A DNA stretch of 64,000 bases, taken from contig NZ_JASHKA010000016.1 of NCBI RefSeq assembly GCF_030732845.1, positions 89,153-153,152 on the forward strand. The letters are read 5' to 3'. The number at the start of each line of letters is the position of its first letter. Position 1 is the first letter of the stretch. A program made the position numbers and the translations under genes. The notes under the pieces were generated by a model, which made no database searches, was not told the origin of the DNA, and was given only the letters and a program-made list of their open reading frames with translations. The DNA comes from Roseibium sp. MMSF_3544. Its GTDB lineage: Bacteria; Pseudomonadota; Alphaproteobacteria; Rhizobiales; Stappiaceae. Positions 18,822 to 27,467 of the stretch are shown here, in pieces.

Positions 18822-19144
18822 TGGAATTAAGCCCCTTCGTCGCAGTGGCTGCATGATTGATCAACAGGGTTAATAGTGTGAAAACCGCTTGCGCATCGTC
18901 AATCGGAAATAATCCCGTCGCACAAAGATTGCCTCAGGTGCATGGTGCCGCATAAAATCTGCTCATTTGATTACTTATTAGGCAAGATAAGCATGCGCAC
19001 TTCGAGTTGATCGCTGGTATCTGATCGAAAAAACGGCAGCTAATTGCCTATTTTTGGACTTATTGCCTGTTTGGCATGCAATTTGAATGCATCCTGACCC
19101 AAAAAGCAAAATCAAACGGCGTTTTGCCTAATTGGGGGTCATTC
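18822..19144. other. Intergenic region between the chemoreceptor-like gene and second amt gene
   Basis: 323 bases, AT-richer than the surroundings, between divergent genes. It contains repeated TTGCCT words around 19044-19070, just upstream of a sigma-54-like element. No gene is visible. Confidence 0.5.
19072..19087 (+). promoter_or_regulatory. Sigma-54-like promoter of second ammonium transporter
   Basis: TGGCATGCAATTTGAA fits TGGCAC-N5-TTGCA with two departures (T for C at the end of the -24 box, A for C in the -12 box). It lies 57 bases before the start codon. Nitrogen-controlled genes commonly use such promoters, but this match is weaker than the glnK one. Confidence 0.45.
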
Positions 19145-20365
19145 ATGAGCACATCTGCTGTCGGCGGAGACGTCTTCTTCGTCCTGATCGGAGCCATTCT
19201 AGTCTTCGCAATGCATGGCGGTTTCGCCTTTCTGGAAGTCGGCACCGTCCGCCACAAGAACCAGGTCAACGCATTGGTGAAGATCCTGGTCGATTTCGCC
19301 TTCTCGACCGTTACCTACTTTTTCATCGGTTATGCTTTTGCTTACGGCACAACGTTCTTCGTGAATGCCGCAACGTTGTCAGGCGGCGGCGGGGGTTTTG
19401 AGCTCCAAGGGCTGACGCTGGTGAAGTTTTTCTTCCTGACCACGTTTGCAGCGGCAATCCCTGCAATTATCTCCGGCGGGATCGCCGAACGAATGAAGTT
19501 CTGGCCGCAATGCTTCGCGACAGTCGCGCTCGTCGGGATCGTCTATCCCCTGTTTGAAGGCATCGTCTGGAACGGAAATTTCGGCTTTCAGGCCTGGCTG
19601 GAGTCAACGTTTGGCGCCGGCTTCCATGATTTCGCCGGATCGGTCGTGGTGCATGGGGTCGGTGGTTGGATCGCCCTGTCCGCGGTCTTGCTGCTTGGAG
19701 CCAGACGCGGGCGCTACGATCGCAACGGACGCCCGATCGGTATTCCACCATCCTCCATTCCGTGGCTTGCCCTGGGCTCGTGGATGCTGTGTGTCGGTTG
19801 GTTCGGCTTCAACGTCATGACGGCAGGCTCTCTGGAGGCGGCCTCCGGTCTCGTGGCGATCAATTCGCTCATGGCGATGGTCGGCGGCATCCTGGTCGCT
19901 CTGATCGTCGGCAAAAACGATCCGGGCTTTGTTCACAACGGTGCACTGGCCGGTCTCGTGGCCGTCTGCGCGGGTTCTGATGTCATGCATCCGGCGGGCA
20001 GCCTTATTGTCGGCGGCGTTGCCGGGGCGATCTTTGTGACCGGTTTTGAGATCTGTCAGAACAAGCTGAAAATCGACGATGTGCTGGGTGTCTGGCCCTT
20101 GCACGGGATCTGCGGCGCCTGGGGCGGCATTGCTGCCGGTATCTTCGGGCTCGAGGCGTTTGGCGGCCTTGGCGGTGTGTCGCTGATCTCCCAGATCATC
20201 GGGACGGTTCTGGGCGCCGCCTACGCGACCGGGGCAGGGTTTGTCGTCTACGGTGTCTTGAAATCGGCGATGGGGCTGCGCCTTTCCGAAGAAGACGAAC
20301 ACCGCGGAGCGGATCTGTCGATCCACAAAATCGGTGCCAATCCGGAAGCCGACCTGGGGCGGTAG
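19145..20365 (+). CDS. Second ammonium transporter
   Basis: 406-residue Amt-family channel without the signal peptide seen in AmtB. It keeps HGGFAFLEVGTVRHKN, GSVVVHGVGGWIALSAVLLLGARRGRY and GVWPLHGICGAWGG, so both pore histidines are present. It is clearly diverged from the amtB of this window and has no adjacent glnK. ATG 19145 follows a GGGGGT site; an upstream frame from 19076 overlaps the promoter and is rejected. The C-terminus ends GANPEADLGR, a shorter tail than in AmtB. Confidence 0.93.
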   Translation: MSTSAVGGDVFFVLIGAILVFAMHGGFAFLEVGTVRHKNQVNALVKILVDFAFSTVTYFFIGYAFAYGTTFFVNAATLSGGGGGFELQGLTLVKFFFLTTFAAAIPAIISGGIAERMKFWPQCFATVALVGIVYPLFEGIVWNGNFGFQAWLESTFGAGFHDFAGSVVVHGVGGWIALSAVLLLGARRGRYDRNGRPIGIPPSSIPWLALGSWMLCVGWFGFNVMTAGSLEAASGLVAINSLMAMVGGILVALIVGKNDPGFVHNGALAGLVAVCAGSDVMHPAGSLIVGGVAGAIFVTGFEICQNKLKIDDVLGVWPLHGICGAWGGIAAGIFGLEAFGGLGGVSLISQIIGTVLGAAYATGAGFVVYGVLKSAMGLRLSEEDEHRGADLSIHKIGANPEADLGR

Positions 20366-20428
20366 ACGTGCCGTTCAAGGGAAGATGGCTGGGCCTCGCG
20401 TAGGTCCAGCCAGTCATTACCCGACGCG

Positions 20429-21112
20429 TCAGGCGGCCGTGTTGCTCGGCAGTAACAGCCCGGCAAGATCAGTGTGACTGTCGACGATCTTGTGCGCTCC
20501 AGCCTCAAGCAGCTGTTCTGAATGACCCTGGTGGCTGTGCCCGCCGCCGACAAAGCCCCAGACGGTCATGCCTGCCGCAAGGCCCGCTTTCACACCGTTC
20601 GCGCTGTCTTCGATGACAAGCGTGGCGGCGGGAGTGACATCAAGCTTTTCTGCGGCAAACAGAAAGAGATCCGGAGCCGGTTTGCCGTTTGCCACCTGCT
20701 CGCCGGAATAGATATGCGGTTCGAAAAAATCGTAGAGGCCGGTGTGTTGAAGCTTGTGAATGAGCCGGTGCAACCGGGAGGACGAGGCAACCGCCCGAGC
20801 GCCCTGATGCGTCTGTAGCAACTGCTTGATGCCGGCAATTTCGGAAAGCTCCCGGTCGATCCGTTCCATCGTGGCTGCGTCGAGTTCCGGGCCGAAGGTT
20901 TCAGGCAATGGGCCTTTGCCGAGCGCCCGATGATCCCGATCAAGCGCTGCCCAGAAATCGTCGCTCCCAAGGCCCTGGAACCTGTCCATATATTCGTCGA
21001 TGTCATAGCGAAGGCCGATCCGGGCCAGATGTTCCCGTTCCACGTCGACATAGATCTTTTCAGAATCGACCAATACGCCATCGCAATCGAACAGGATCGC
21101 TTCAAAAGCCAT
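20429..21112 (-). CDS. HAD-family hydrolase, beta-phosphoglucomutase/phosphatase-like
   Basis: 227-residue haloacid dehalogenase enzyme. Motif I is LFDCDGVLVDSE, motif II VASSSR, and motif III/IV includes KPAPDLFLFAAEKL and VIEDSANGVKAG. The helical cap between motifs I and II marks subfamily I (beta-PGM-like). Likely a sugar-phosphate phosphatase; substrate unknown. Convergent with the amt gene; an imperfect inverted repeat at 20387-20412 could end both. Confidence 0.88.
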   Translation of the reverse strand: MAFEAILFDCDGVLVDSEKIYVDVEREHLARIGLRYDIDEYMDRFQGLGSDDFWAALDRDHRALGKGPLPETFGPELDAATMERIDRELSEIAGIKQLLQTHQGARAVASSSRLHRLIHKLQHTGLYDFFEPHIYSGEQVANGKPAPDLFLFAAEKLDVTPAATLVIEDSANGVKAGLAAGMTVWGFVGGGHSHQGHSEQLLEAGAHKIVDSHTDLAGLLLPSNTAA

Positions 21113-21472
21113 GAGGTTCCGCCCTCTTCCATTCCATCAAACCGAACTCCAGGTTCTAACGAGAACCGTCAAACAGTCCTTTAACGACTTGTCTTTGAAA
21201 CAAAATGACACTCAAAGCGAGCGGCGCGTGCGCCGGCAAGCTCGTAAAGAGATCTCACGGGTTCGGACCCTCTCTGACGCCTCGTTAAAATGTCCTGAGG
21301 TCAAGTCATACCCTCATGAAAAAGGATGCACCAGCATCGCCTTAGTGGTGGTGGAACACTTTTTTCGCTATCTTGTTATGCAACTGGTTCCCTGCGGCAT
21401 TTGCCGTCTGGTTCCAGATTTACCGCTTTCTTTTGTTTCTGTATTTGTGGCGCGATCCGGCGCTGAGCGAAA
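21113..21472. other. Intergenic region between divergent HAD and methyltransferase genes
   Basis: 360 bases. A frame open over 21111-21491 has no family similarity, unusual composition and no ribosome-binding site, so no gene is called. No clear promoter or repeat was recognised. Confidence 0.4.
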
Positions 21473-22303
21473 ATGTACAACACTCTTTTAAATTTCCGGA
21501 TGCGTCCGGATCCCTATTCTAATTTCAACACGGCGACGCTTTGGACGGACCCCCATATTTCCGGCAAGATGCTGGAATTGCACCTTGATGACACCAGTCC
21601 CGCCGCATCGAGATCATCTGCGGAGATCGACCGGATCGTGACGTGGATCGACAAGCAAGTCGGTCTCAAGGGGAAAACCGTTCTCGATCTCGGGTGTGGT
21701 CCGGGTCTTTACGCGCGCAGAATGGCCGCGAGCGGGGCAGTGGTGACAGGGGCAGATTTTTCTCCAGGCTCGATCGCCTATGCCAACTCTGCTGTTGAGG
21801 GGGAGACCCTTTCCTATCTCTGCCTGGACTATCTGTCGGATGACCTTCCGGACGGCAACGACATGGTGACGCTGATCTATTGCGATATCTGCGCCTTGCC
21901 TCCTTCAAAGAGGCGGCTTCTTCTGAAAAAGATCCGTGCCTCGCTAAAGCCGCAAGGTGTCCTGATCGTCGATGCCTATTCCGACACGCAATTCAGAACC
22001 CTGAAGGAGAGCGCGACCTACGAGTTCAACCTGATGAACGGTTTCTGGTCGGCAAATCCTTACTTCGGGTTCGCTTCGACATTTCTTTATCCCGACCTCA
22101 GGCTGGCCCTGGACCGGTACCTGATCGTGGAGAAGGACCGCACCTGGGATGTGTTCAACTGGCTTCAGTACTTTCATCCTTCGGAGCTCAAGCAGGAACT
22201 GATGGAGGCAGGTTTCAGCCATTGCGAAACGGTCGACATGATCACGGGTGCTCCGTGGGACAAGGGGGAAAAAGAGTTCGCCCTGATCGCCCGGGCAGGC
22301 TGA
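21473..22303 (+). CDS. Class I SAM-dependent methyltransferase
   Basis: 276-residue enzyme with a Rossmann methyltransferase core. Motif I is VLDLGCGPGLYARRMA, motif II ends VVTGADFS, and the motif IV region is MVTLIYCDICAL followed by LKPQGVLIVDAYS. The C-terminal half has an added beta region (FASTFLYPDLRLALDRY). Substrate unknown. An alternative start is ATG 21500. It ends 13 bases from the convergent CDF gene. Confidence 0.85.
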   Translation: MYNTLLNFRMRPDPYSNFNTATLWTDPHISGKMLELHLDDTSPAASRSSAEIDRIVTWIDKQVGLKGKTVLDLGCGPGLYARRMAASGAVVTGADFSPGSIAYANSAVEGETLSYLCLDYLSDDLPDGNDMVTLIYCDICALPPSKRRLLLKKIRASLKPQGVLIVDAYSDTQFRTLKESATYEFNLMNGFWSANPYFGFASTFLYPDLRLALDRYLIVEKDRTWDVFNWLQYFHPSELKQELMEAGFSHCETVDMITGAPWDKGEKEFALIARAG

Positions 22304-22316
22304 TCAACCAGTGTCT

Positions 22317-23210
22317 TTAGAGAACGACGATACCGGAATGCTTGGCCTTGTGTTCCGGTTCGACATGGATGGTGATGTGTGCGCCCGGAACATCCTCGGT
22401 AATCGCCACTTCTATCCGGTCGCAGATTTCGTGCGCCGCTTCCACGGACATGGTTCCGGGCACCACCAGGTGAAAATCGATGAATGTCGACTTGCCGGCG
22501 ATGCGGGTTCTGAGATCGTGCGCCTCCAAGGCGCCTTCGCCTTGCTCTGAAATTTGCAGGCGGATCTTTTCAAGAACATCGGCAGAGGCTGCTTCATCCA
22601 TCAAGCCACCGACGGATTCCTTGACAAGCTCCCATCCCGACCAGAGGACCATGAGGCCGACAAGCACGGCCAGCATGGGATCGAGGATATGCCAGCCGGT
22701 CGCCAGTGCCAGCACGACGCCACCGAGAACGCCCACTGAACTGAAGACGTCTGTCATCAGGTGCTTGCCATCAGCGACCAGGGCCGGTGATCTGGCGCTT
22801 TTGCCGTAGCTCATCAGATACCGTGCCCAGGCGCCGTTGATAACCGCAGCGGCCAGGTTCATGCCGATACCGACTGCCGAGTATTCCGGGCTGTCGCCTT
22901 GCGAAAATCCGATCCACGCAGCACGGAAGATCGAAATAGCGGCCAGCACGATCATGACCCCAACCAGGACGGCTGCAAAATACTCGGCCTTGTCGTGGCC
23001 ATAGGGGTGATTGCTGTCGGCGGGTTTGGAGGCGAACCAGATTGCAGCGAGCGCGGCAATGGATGAGGCTATGTTGACGGTGGTCTCAAGCGCGTCGGAA
23101 AGCAATGCCACCGAACCGGTCAGCATGTAGGCACCGGTTTTCAGGCCGAGCACCACAAGACCGATGATGATACTGATGACGGCAACCCGGATCCTGATCT
23201 TTAGGTCCAT
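22317..23210 (-). CDS. Cation diffusion facilitator family transporter
   Basis: 297-residue CDF metal/proton antiporter of the inner membrane. Six helices are visible, with metal-site residues in SVALLSDALETTVN and DGKHLMTDVFSS, and HPYGHDKAEY in the first cytoplasmic loop. The C-terminal domain (residues about 215-290) is the CDF ferredoxin-like dimerisation domain. Likely exports Zn, Fe or Mn. Start 23210 has AGGGAAAGG upstream; an ATG-like extension to 23297 is rejected. Confidence 0.92.
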   Translation of the reverse strand: MDLKIRIRVAVISIIIGLVVLGLKTGAYMLTGSVALLSDALETTVNIASSIAALAAIWFASKPADSNHPYGHDKAEYFAAVLVGVMIVLAAISIFRAAWIGFSQGDSPEYSAVGIGMNLAAAVINGAWARYLMSYGKSARSPALVADGKHLMTDVFSSVGVLGGVVLALATGWHILDPMLAVLVGLMVLWSGWELVKESVGGLMDEAASADVLEKIRLQISEQGEGALEAHDLRTRIAGKSTFIDFHLVVPGTMSVEAAHEICDRIEVAITEDVPGAHITIHVEPEHKAKHSGIVVL

Positions 23211-23338
23211 GCCTTTCCCTGTCGCACTTATCAAGCCGCGGCAAGGGGTACCAGTTTTTGCGCAGGTTACAAGGTGCCGCGCCCGCAAATCCTGCACTTT
23301 CCGATATCAGCAGGATTGCGCGCTGTTCGACGGCGCGG

Positions 23339-24112
23339 CTACGAGCCGCCGCGCCAGTCCATCACGGCCGCGCCGATGATCTTGCCGGGGCCGTCACGGC
23401 CCTCAATCTGGACCAGGATTGCGCAACGGGCGTCACCTTTCAGCATCAGCTTGGATTTCGGCATGCGGAAGGTTTCCGCTCCGCCTTCCCAGACGCCGAT
23501 GGGCTGCAGATTGCGAACGATGTTGACGTATTTGATCTTGCGGCCGGCATTTTCGCCCCGGCCGATGTCGACTGTTGCCTCGTCCTCGATGCGAAGGAAG
23601 TAGACCGTGGCCATCTTGGCGCCATCCGGCAGCGCACCGTTGACCTTGGCCTCAACCACCATGTCGGAAATGGACAGATCGACATTTGCGGTAAACGGTT
23701 CTGCGCGGCTGAGCGCAGCGCGGACGTCACGTTCCCTGCTTCCGACGACATGTTCTTCGCCGTTGATCACCATTTGCGGCGTGTAGACGGATCTGTCGCC
23801 GCGCTTGGTCGCATAGGCGCGCTGACGCTGCGAGTGGGCAGGGCTTGCCAGCGTATCTTTCCAGCCGAGATAATCCCAGTAGTCGACCGGCATGAGGACT
23901 GTCAGCACATCCTTGTCCTCTTCAACCAGCCTTTCCGCCAGTTGGTCTGCAGGCGGACAGGACGAGCAGCCCTGACTGGTGAAAAGTTCCACCACCTTTT
24001 GCGGCTGCGTGCCGGCGGCATGCGTGGATGCGACCGCCCCGAACATTACAGCTATGACAACAGTTCCAGTCCGGAAAGCCTGCCACGCCTTCCGGGAATA
24101 AAAACCCACCAT
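23339..24112 (-). CDS. DUF1223 thioredoxin-like exported protein
   Basis: 257-residue protein with a signal peptide (GTVVIAVMFGAVASTHAAG) and a thioredoxin-like redox motif SQGCSSCPPAD soon after the cleavage site. DYWDYLGWKDTLASPAHSQRQRAYA is the DUF1223 signature. In many alphaproteobacteria DUF1223 genes sit beside acnA and the ccm genes, which fits here although acnA lies 13 kb away. A periplasmic thiol role in cytochrome c maturation is plausible but not shown. Confidence 0.88.
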   Translation of the reverse strand: MVGFYSRKAWQAFRTGTVVIAVMFGAVASTHAAGTQPQKVVELFTSQGCSSCPPADQLAERLVEEDKDVLTVLMPVDYWDYLGWKDTLASPAHSQRQRAYATKRGDRSVYTPQMVINGEEHVVGSRERDVRAALSRAEPFTANVDLSISDMVVEAKVNGALPDGAKMATVYFLRIEDEATVDIGRGENAGRKIKYVNIVRNLQPIGVWEGGAETFRMPKSKLMLKGDARCAILVQIEGRDGPGKIIGAAVMDWRGGS

Positions 24113-24240
24113 TTGGCTCGTTTCCTTGTTTGCTTGCATGTAAAATATGCAAGTCGGCCTTCAATCGCGAGTCACGAGCCGGTGACATTTGAAAGTATCG
24201 CCAAGTTTTCGCAGGAATGTGACTTCGGCTGGAGCAGCCG

Positions 24241-24867
24241 TTACTGACTGGCCGCGATGACCTTGCTCAGCTCCGGCAGGAAGACGTCCTTGTAGGAAGA
24301 CGGGTCGAGCGGGCCGATGAACTTGTAACGGATCATGCCTTCCTTATCGACGACAAAGGTTTCCGGCACGCCATACACACCCCATTCGATGGCCGTCCGT
24401 CCGGCGCTATCGACGCCGATCCGGCTGTAGGGATTGCCGAGGCTGCCAAGGAACCGGCGCGCGTTTTCCGGCTTGTCCTTATAGTTGATGCCCAGCAGCT
24501 GAATTCCATCGACCTTGGCCAGGTCTTCCAGCAGCGGGTGCTCCTGTCGGCAGGGCCCGCACCAGGATGCAAACACGTTCACCACGGAGACTTTGCCCAA
24601 CAGATCTTCGCGCGAAAATCCGGGAACGGGAACACCATCCTTCGAAATGTTTTTGACTGCGCTGAGCGTGAAGTCCGGAGCGGGCTTGTTGATCAGGGCA
24701 GAGGGGATCTTTTGCGGGTCGTTGCCCATCGTGAGCTGAAACAGGAACAACCCGGCAAGGGCTGCGAAGATGACCAGCGGCAGCAGAACCAGGACCGGAA
24801 AGCCGCGCTTTTTCGATGCGTCGCCGGAAGTTTTCTCCGGTTCAAGCCCGGTGTCGGAGGCGCTCAT
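24241..24867 (-). CDS. ccmG: Thiol:disulfide interchange protein CcmG/DsbE
   Basis: 208-residue membrane-anchored thioredoxin that reduces apocytochrome c or CcmH before haem ligation. A single N-terminal helix (VLVLLPLVIFAALAGLFLFQL) anchors it. The active site FASWCGPCRQEHP lies near residues 98-110 and YGVPETFVVD holds the cis-proline. It starts four bases after the ccmD stop. Annotated start is ATG 24867 at MSASDTG. Confidence 0.94.
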   Translation of the reverse strand: MSASDTGLEPEKTSGDASKKRGFPVLVLLPLVIFAALAGLFLFQLTMGNDPQKIPSALINKPAPDFTLSAVKNISKDGVPVPGFSREDLLGKVSVVNVFASWCGPCRQEHPLLEDLAKVDGIQLLGINYKDKPENARRFLGSLGNPYSRIGVDSAGRTAIEWGVYGVPETFVVDKEGMIRYKFIGPLDPSSYKDVFLPELSKVIAASQ

Positions 24868-24871
24868 GCGA

Positions 24872-25045
24872 TCAGTTCCTTCCCTGGTCCGGCCGGGCAC
24901 GGCTGATGCCCTGATCTGCAAGTTCCTTCAGCGCGCGCTCCTGGTTGGCCTTGTCGATCCGGACCCAGGCAATCAGCGCAAGCACGGTCAGCAGGCACAG
25001 GCCGTATGAGGCAATGATGAAGCCGGCGTGGGGCCCAAGATCCAT
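24872..25045 (-). CDS. ccmD: Haem exporter protein CcmD
   Basis: 57-residue protein with one membrane helix (GFIIASYGLCLLTVLALIAW) preceded by MDLGPHA and followed by a charged coil with VRIDKANQERALKELA. This is the standard CcmD shape: it holds the CcmABC complex and releases haem-loaded CcmE. The start lies four bases from the ccmC stop. Confidence 0.92.
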   Translation of the reverse strand: MDLGPHAGFIIASYGLCLLTVLALIAWVRIDKANQERALKELADQGISRARPDQGRN

Positions 25046-25049
25046 GGGG

Positions 25050-25817
25050 TTACTCCGCTGGTTGCGCCGAGGCGCTGGCCGTGGCAGGCCGGGACACGCT
25101 CGCTGCACGCATGCGCAGCGCACGGACGCGGCGGCGCAGAACTTCATTGCGCATTGCCATGAGGTGCAGGACGAAGAACAGAAGCGTGAAGGCCAGTGCC
25201 ATGACCAGAAGCGGCCAGAGCTGCGACGAGTGAATGGTCGGTCCGTCGAGCCTGACGACACTTGCCGGCTGGTGGAGCGTGTTCCACCAGTCCACCGAGA
25301 ACTTGATGATGGGCAGGTTCAGGGCACCGACCAGCGTTAGCACGGCCGCGGCCTTACCGGCCTTGATCGGATCATCCATCGTGCGCCAGAGCGCCATCAG
25401 ACCCAGATACATGATGAGCAGGACCAGAACGGAGGTCATCCGGGCGTCCCACTCCCAGTAGGTGCCCCACATGGGCTTGCCCCACAGCGATCCCGTGACC
25501 AGTGCCATGAAGGTAAAGGCCGCGCCAATCGGCGCCGCACTCTTGGCTGAGACATCCGCCAGCGGGTGCTTCCAGACCAGCGTTCCGATCGACGAGATCG
25601 ACATGACGGTGTAGCACATCATGCACAGCCAGGCGGACGGAACATGGATATACATGATCCGGATCGTGTCGCCCTGCTGATAGTCTTCCGGCGCGGTGAA
25701 GAAAGCCATGTAAAGCCCGATGGCGAATGTGGCCACGCAAAGTCCTACCAGCCAGGGCAGGAGAACCTGCACCAGCTTCAAAAACCGCGTCGGATTTGCG
25801 TAGTCCCAAAATGCCAT
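25050..25817 (-). CDS. ccmC: Haem exporter protein CcmC
   Basis: 255-residue protein with six membrane helices. The periplasmic tryptophan-rich haem-handling motif GKPMWGTYWEWDARMTS is present, with flanking histidines (MYIHVPSAW and the later TIHSSQLWP). CcmC presents haem to CcmE. An intergenic gap of 150 bases separates it from ccmB; ccmD follows directly. The Ala/Ser-rich C-terminal tail is longer than in enteric proteins. Confidence 0.95.
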   Translation of the reverse strand: MAFWDYANPTRFLKLVQVLLPWLVGLCVATFAIGLYMAFFTAPEDYQQGDTIRIMYIHVPSAWLCMMCYTVMSISSIGTLVWKHPLADVSAKSAAPIGAAFTFMALVTGSLWGKPMWGTYWEWDARMTSVLVLLIMYLGLMALWRTMDDPIKAGKAAAVLTLVGALNLPIIKFSVDWWNTLHQPASVVRLDGPTIHSSQLWPLLVMALAFTLLFFVLHLMAMRNEVLRRRVRALRMRAASVSRPATASASAQPAE

Positions 25818-25967
25818 CGTACTTACTTAATCCAGTCTCCCTGTCCCTTCAATGCACTGTAGTGTTTCAAACCGCATTGCGTTTGATCAAGTCAGGAAGG
25901 TGTGAATGTGAATTCTCATTGCGACCGTAGCGTGACCGCGAATGTCCTGTCCTTCAGGGCACGGACC

Positions 25968-26639
25968 TTAGTCCGCGGCAAACCGCAATGCGGCCGCTGA
26001 CGCGATCGGGCCGACAACGGCGGCAATCAGTGTGAGGGCACACAGGATCAGGAACGGGGTCATGAACGGAACCGGATCGTGAATGGCCGCGTCTGCCGAG
26101 CTCACGCCGAAAATCAGAATGGGAACAGTCAGCGGCACGACCAGGACGGCCAGCAACAGGCCGCCACGGCGCAGCGAGACGGTTAGCGAGGCACCGATGG
26201 CGCCGATCAATGTCAGCGCAGGCGTTCCAACCAGCAGCGTTGCGGTCACGGCAGCCATTGCGACAGGGTCGAGATTGAGAAACACCGAAAAGAGCGGGGC
26301 CGCCACGACCAGTGGCAGGCCGGTCGACAACCAGTGGGCCAGGCACTTGATCAGGACCACCAGTTCCAGCGGTCGCCCGGCCATAAGCATCAGATCAAGC
26401 GTGCCGTCTTCCCGGTCCGCCTGAAAGAGCCTGTCCAGGCCGAGGAGCGTCGCCAGCAAGGCGCCGATCCAAAGGATCGCCGGTCCGATGCGTGCAAGCA
26501 GGTTGAGGTCCGGGCCGACACCGAAGGGAAATACGGTGACGACTGCCAGGAAGAACAGGACGCCGACAATTGCGCTGCCGCCAATGCGGACGGAAAGACG
26601 CAAGTCCCGGCGGAAAAGAGCCATTGCCCATCCGGTCAC
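25968..26639 (-). CDS. ccmB: Haem exporter protein CcmB
   Basis: 223-residue permease of the CcmAB ABC complex with six hydrophobic helices. DREDGTLDLMLM after the second helix and LVGTPALTLIGAIGASLTV are conserved in CcmB. A GTG start at 26639 overlaps the ccmA stop by four bases (GTGA); ATG 26624 is the alternative. It acts in releasing holo-CcmE from CcmC. Confidence 0.93.
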   Translation of the reverse strand: MTGWAMALFRRDLRLSVRIGGSAIVGVLFFLAVVTVFPFGVGPDLNLLARIGPAILWIGALLATLLGLDRLFQADREDGTLDLMLMAGRPLELVVLIKCLAHWLSTGLPLVVAAPLFSVFLNLDPVAMAAVTATLLVGTPALTLIGAIGASLTVSLRRGGLLLAVLVVPLTVPILIFGVSSADAAIHDPVPFMTPFLILCALTLIAAVVGPIASAAALRFAAD

Positions 26640-27298
26640 AGCAAAGCCTCCTCGGGAACCTGATCGGCAGGGTCGGGAGCTTCAAGATGCAGGACGTTGA
26701 TCGTGTTGAGCGCCAGCTCGGTGTGCGTTGCCGTCACGATCAGTCCACCTGCGGCAAGGTGATCGTTCATCAGGCCGAGAAGCTGCTGCTCGGACGCCTT
26801 GTCGAGTGCAGATGTCGGCTCGTCCATGAGCCAGACCGGGCGCGGCGTCACGAGGAGCCGCGCGAGCGACAACCGCCGTTTCTGTCCCGCTGACAAATAG
26901 GCCGCCGGCAGAAGAGCCGTGTGCCCAATTCCAAGTGTTTCCAATGCGGCAAGCGGCTGTAGGCTGCTTCCGGAAAAACTCTCATGAACAGACGGCGCCG
27001 CAAAACTCTGCCAGAAATCCAGATTTTCCAGGACGGACAAAGCGGGCTTAACGGCATCCTGATGGCCGAAATAGTGGGCCTGCTCCTGAGGCAATTTCTC
27101 CGGCTCGCCATCCTCCAGGCGGATCGTACCCTCAGCAAGGGGAACGAGCCCGGCGAGGGTGCGCAAGAGCGACGATTTGCCGATGCCGTTGGCACCGGTC
27201 ACCACAAGAGCCGAGCCTTGCTCCAATGAAAAGGACAGATCCTGAAACACCCGGCGGCCGCCGCGATCGATGGTCAGGTTTTCAGCGATGAGTTTCAG
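26636..27298 (-). CDS. ccmA: Cytochrome c biogenesis ATP-binding protein CcmA (apparent CTG start)
   Basis: ABC ATPase of the CcmABCD complex, 220 residues with the start chosen here. Walker A is GANGIGKSS, the signature is LSAGQKRRLSLARL and Walker B VWLMDEPTSALD. The first ATG/GTG/TTG in frame is GTG 27250, which would delete the first beta-strand KLIAENLTIDRGGRR that the fold needs. A CTG at 27298 with GGAG seven bases upstream restores a normal N-terminus, so CTG initiation is proposed. No stop codon lies between. Confidence 0.88.
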   Translation of the reverse strand: MKLIAENLTIDRGGRRVFQDLSFSLEQGSALVVTGANGIGKSSLLRTLAGLVPLAEGTIRLEDGEPEKLPQEQAHYFGHQDAVKPALSVLENLDFWQSFAAPSVHESFSGSSLQPLAALETLGIGHTALLPAAYLSAGQKRRLSLARLLVTPRPVWLMDEPTSALDKASEQQLLGLMNDHLAAGGLIVTATHTELALNTINVLHLEAPDPADQVPEEALL

Positions 27299-27467
27299 GA
27301 GACTGCTCCGGCAGAAAATGGACGTTTGTCTTGTTAGTTGCCCCCGCAGTTATCACGCAAGGAAATTCGGCAGCCTTAATCTTTGTCAAATAGGTGCTGA
27401 ATCGTCGGCCGGATTAATCTTATGCCTCGGACGCCTGAGAACAAATTCCAAGTTTACTGAAATGCTT

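Noticed and set aside
21111..21491. 126-codon frame between the HAD and methyltransferase genes
   Set aside because: No ribosome-binding site, no family match, overlaps the methyltransferase start.
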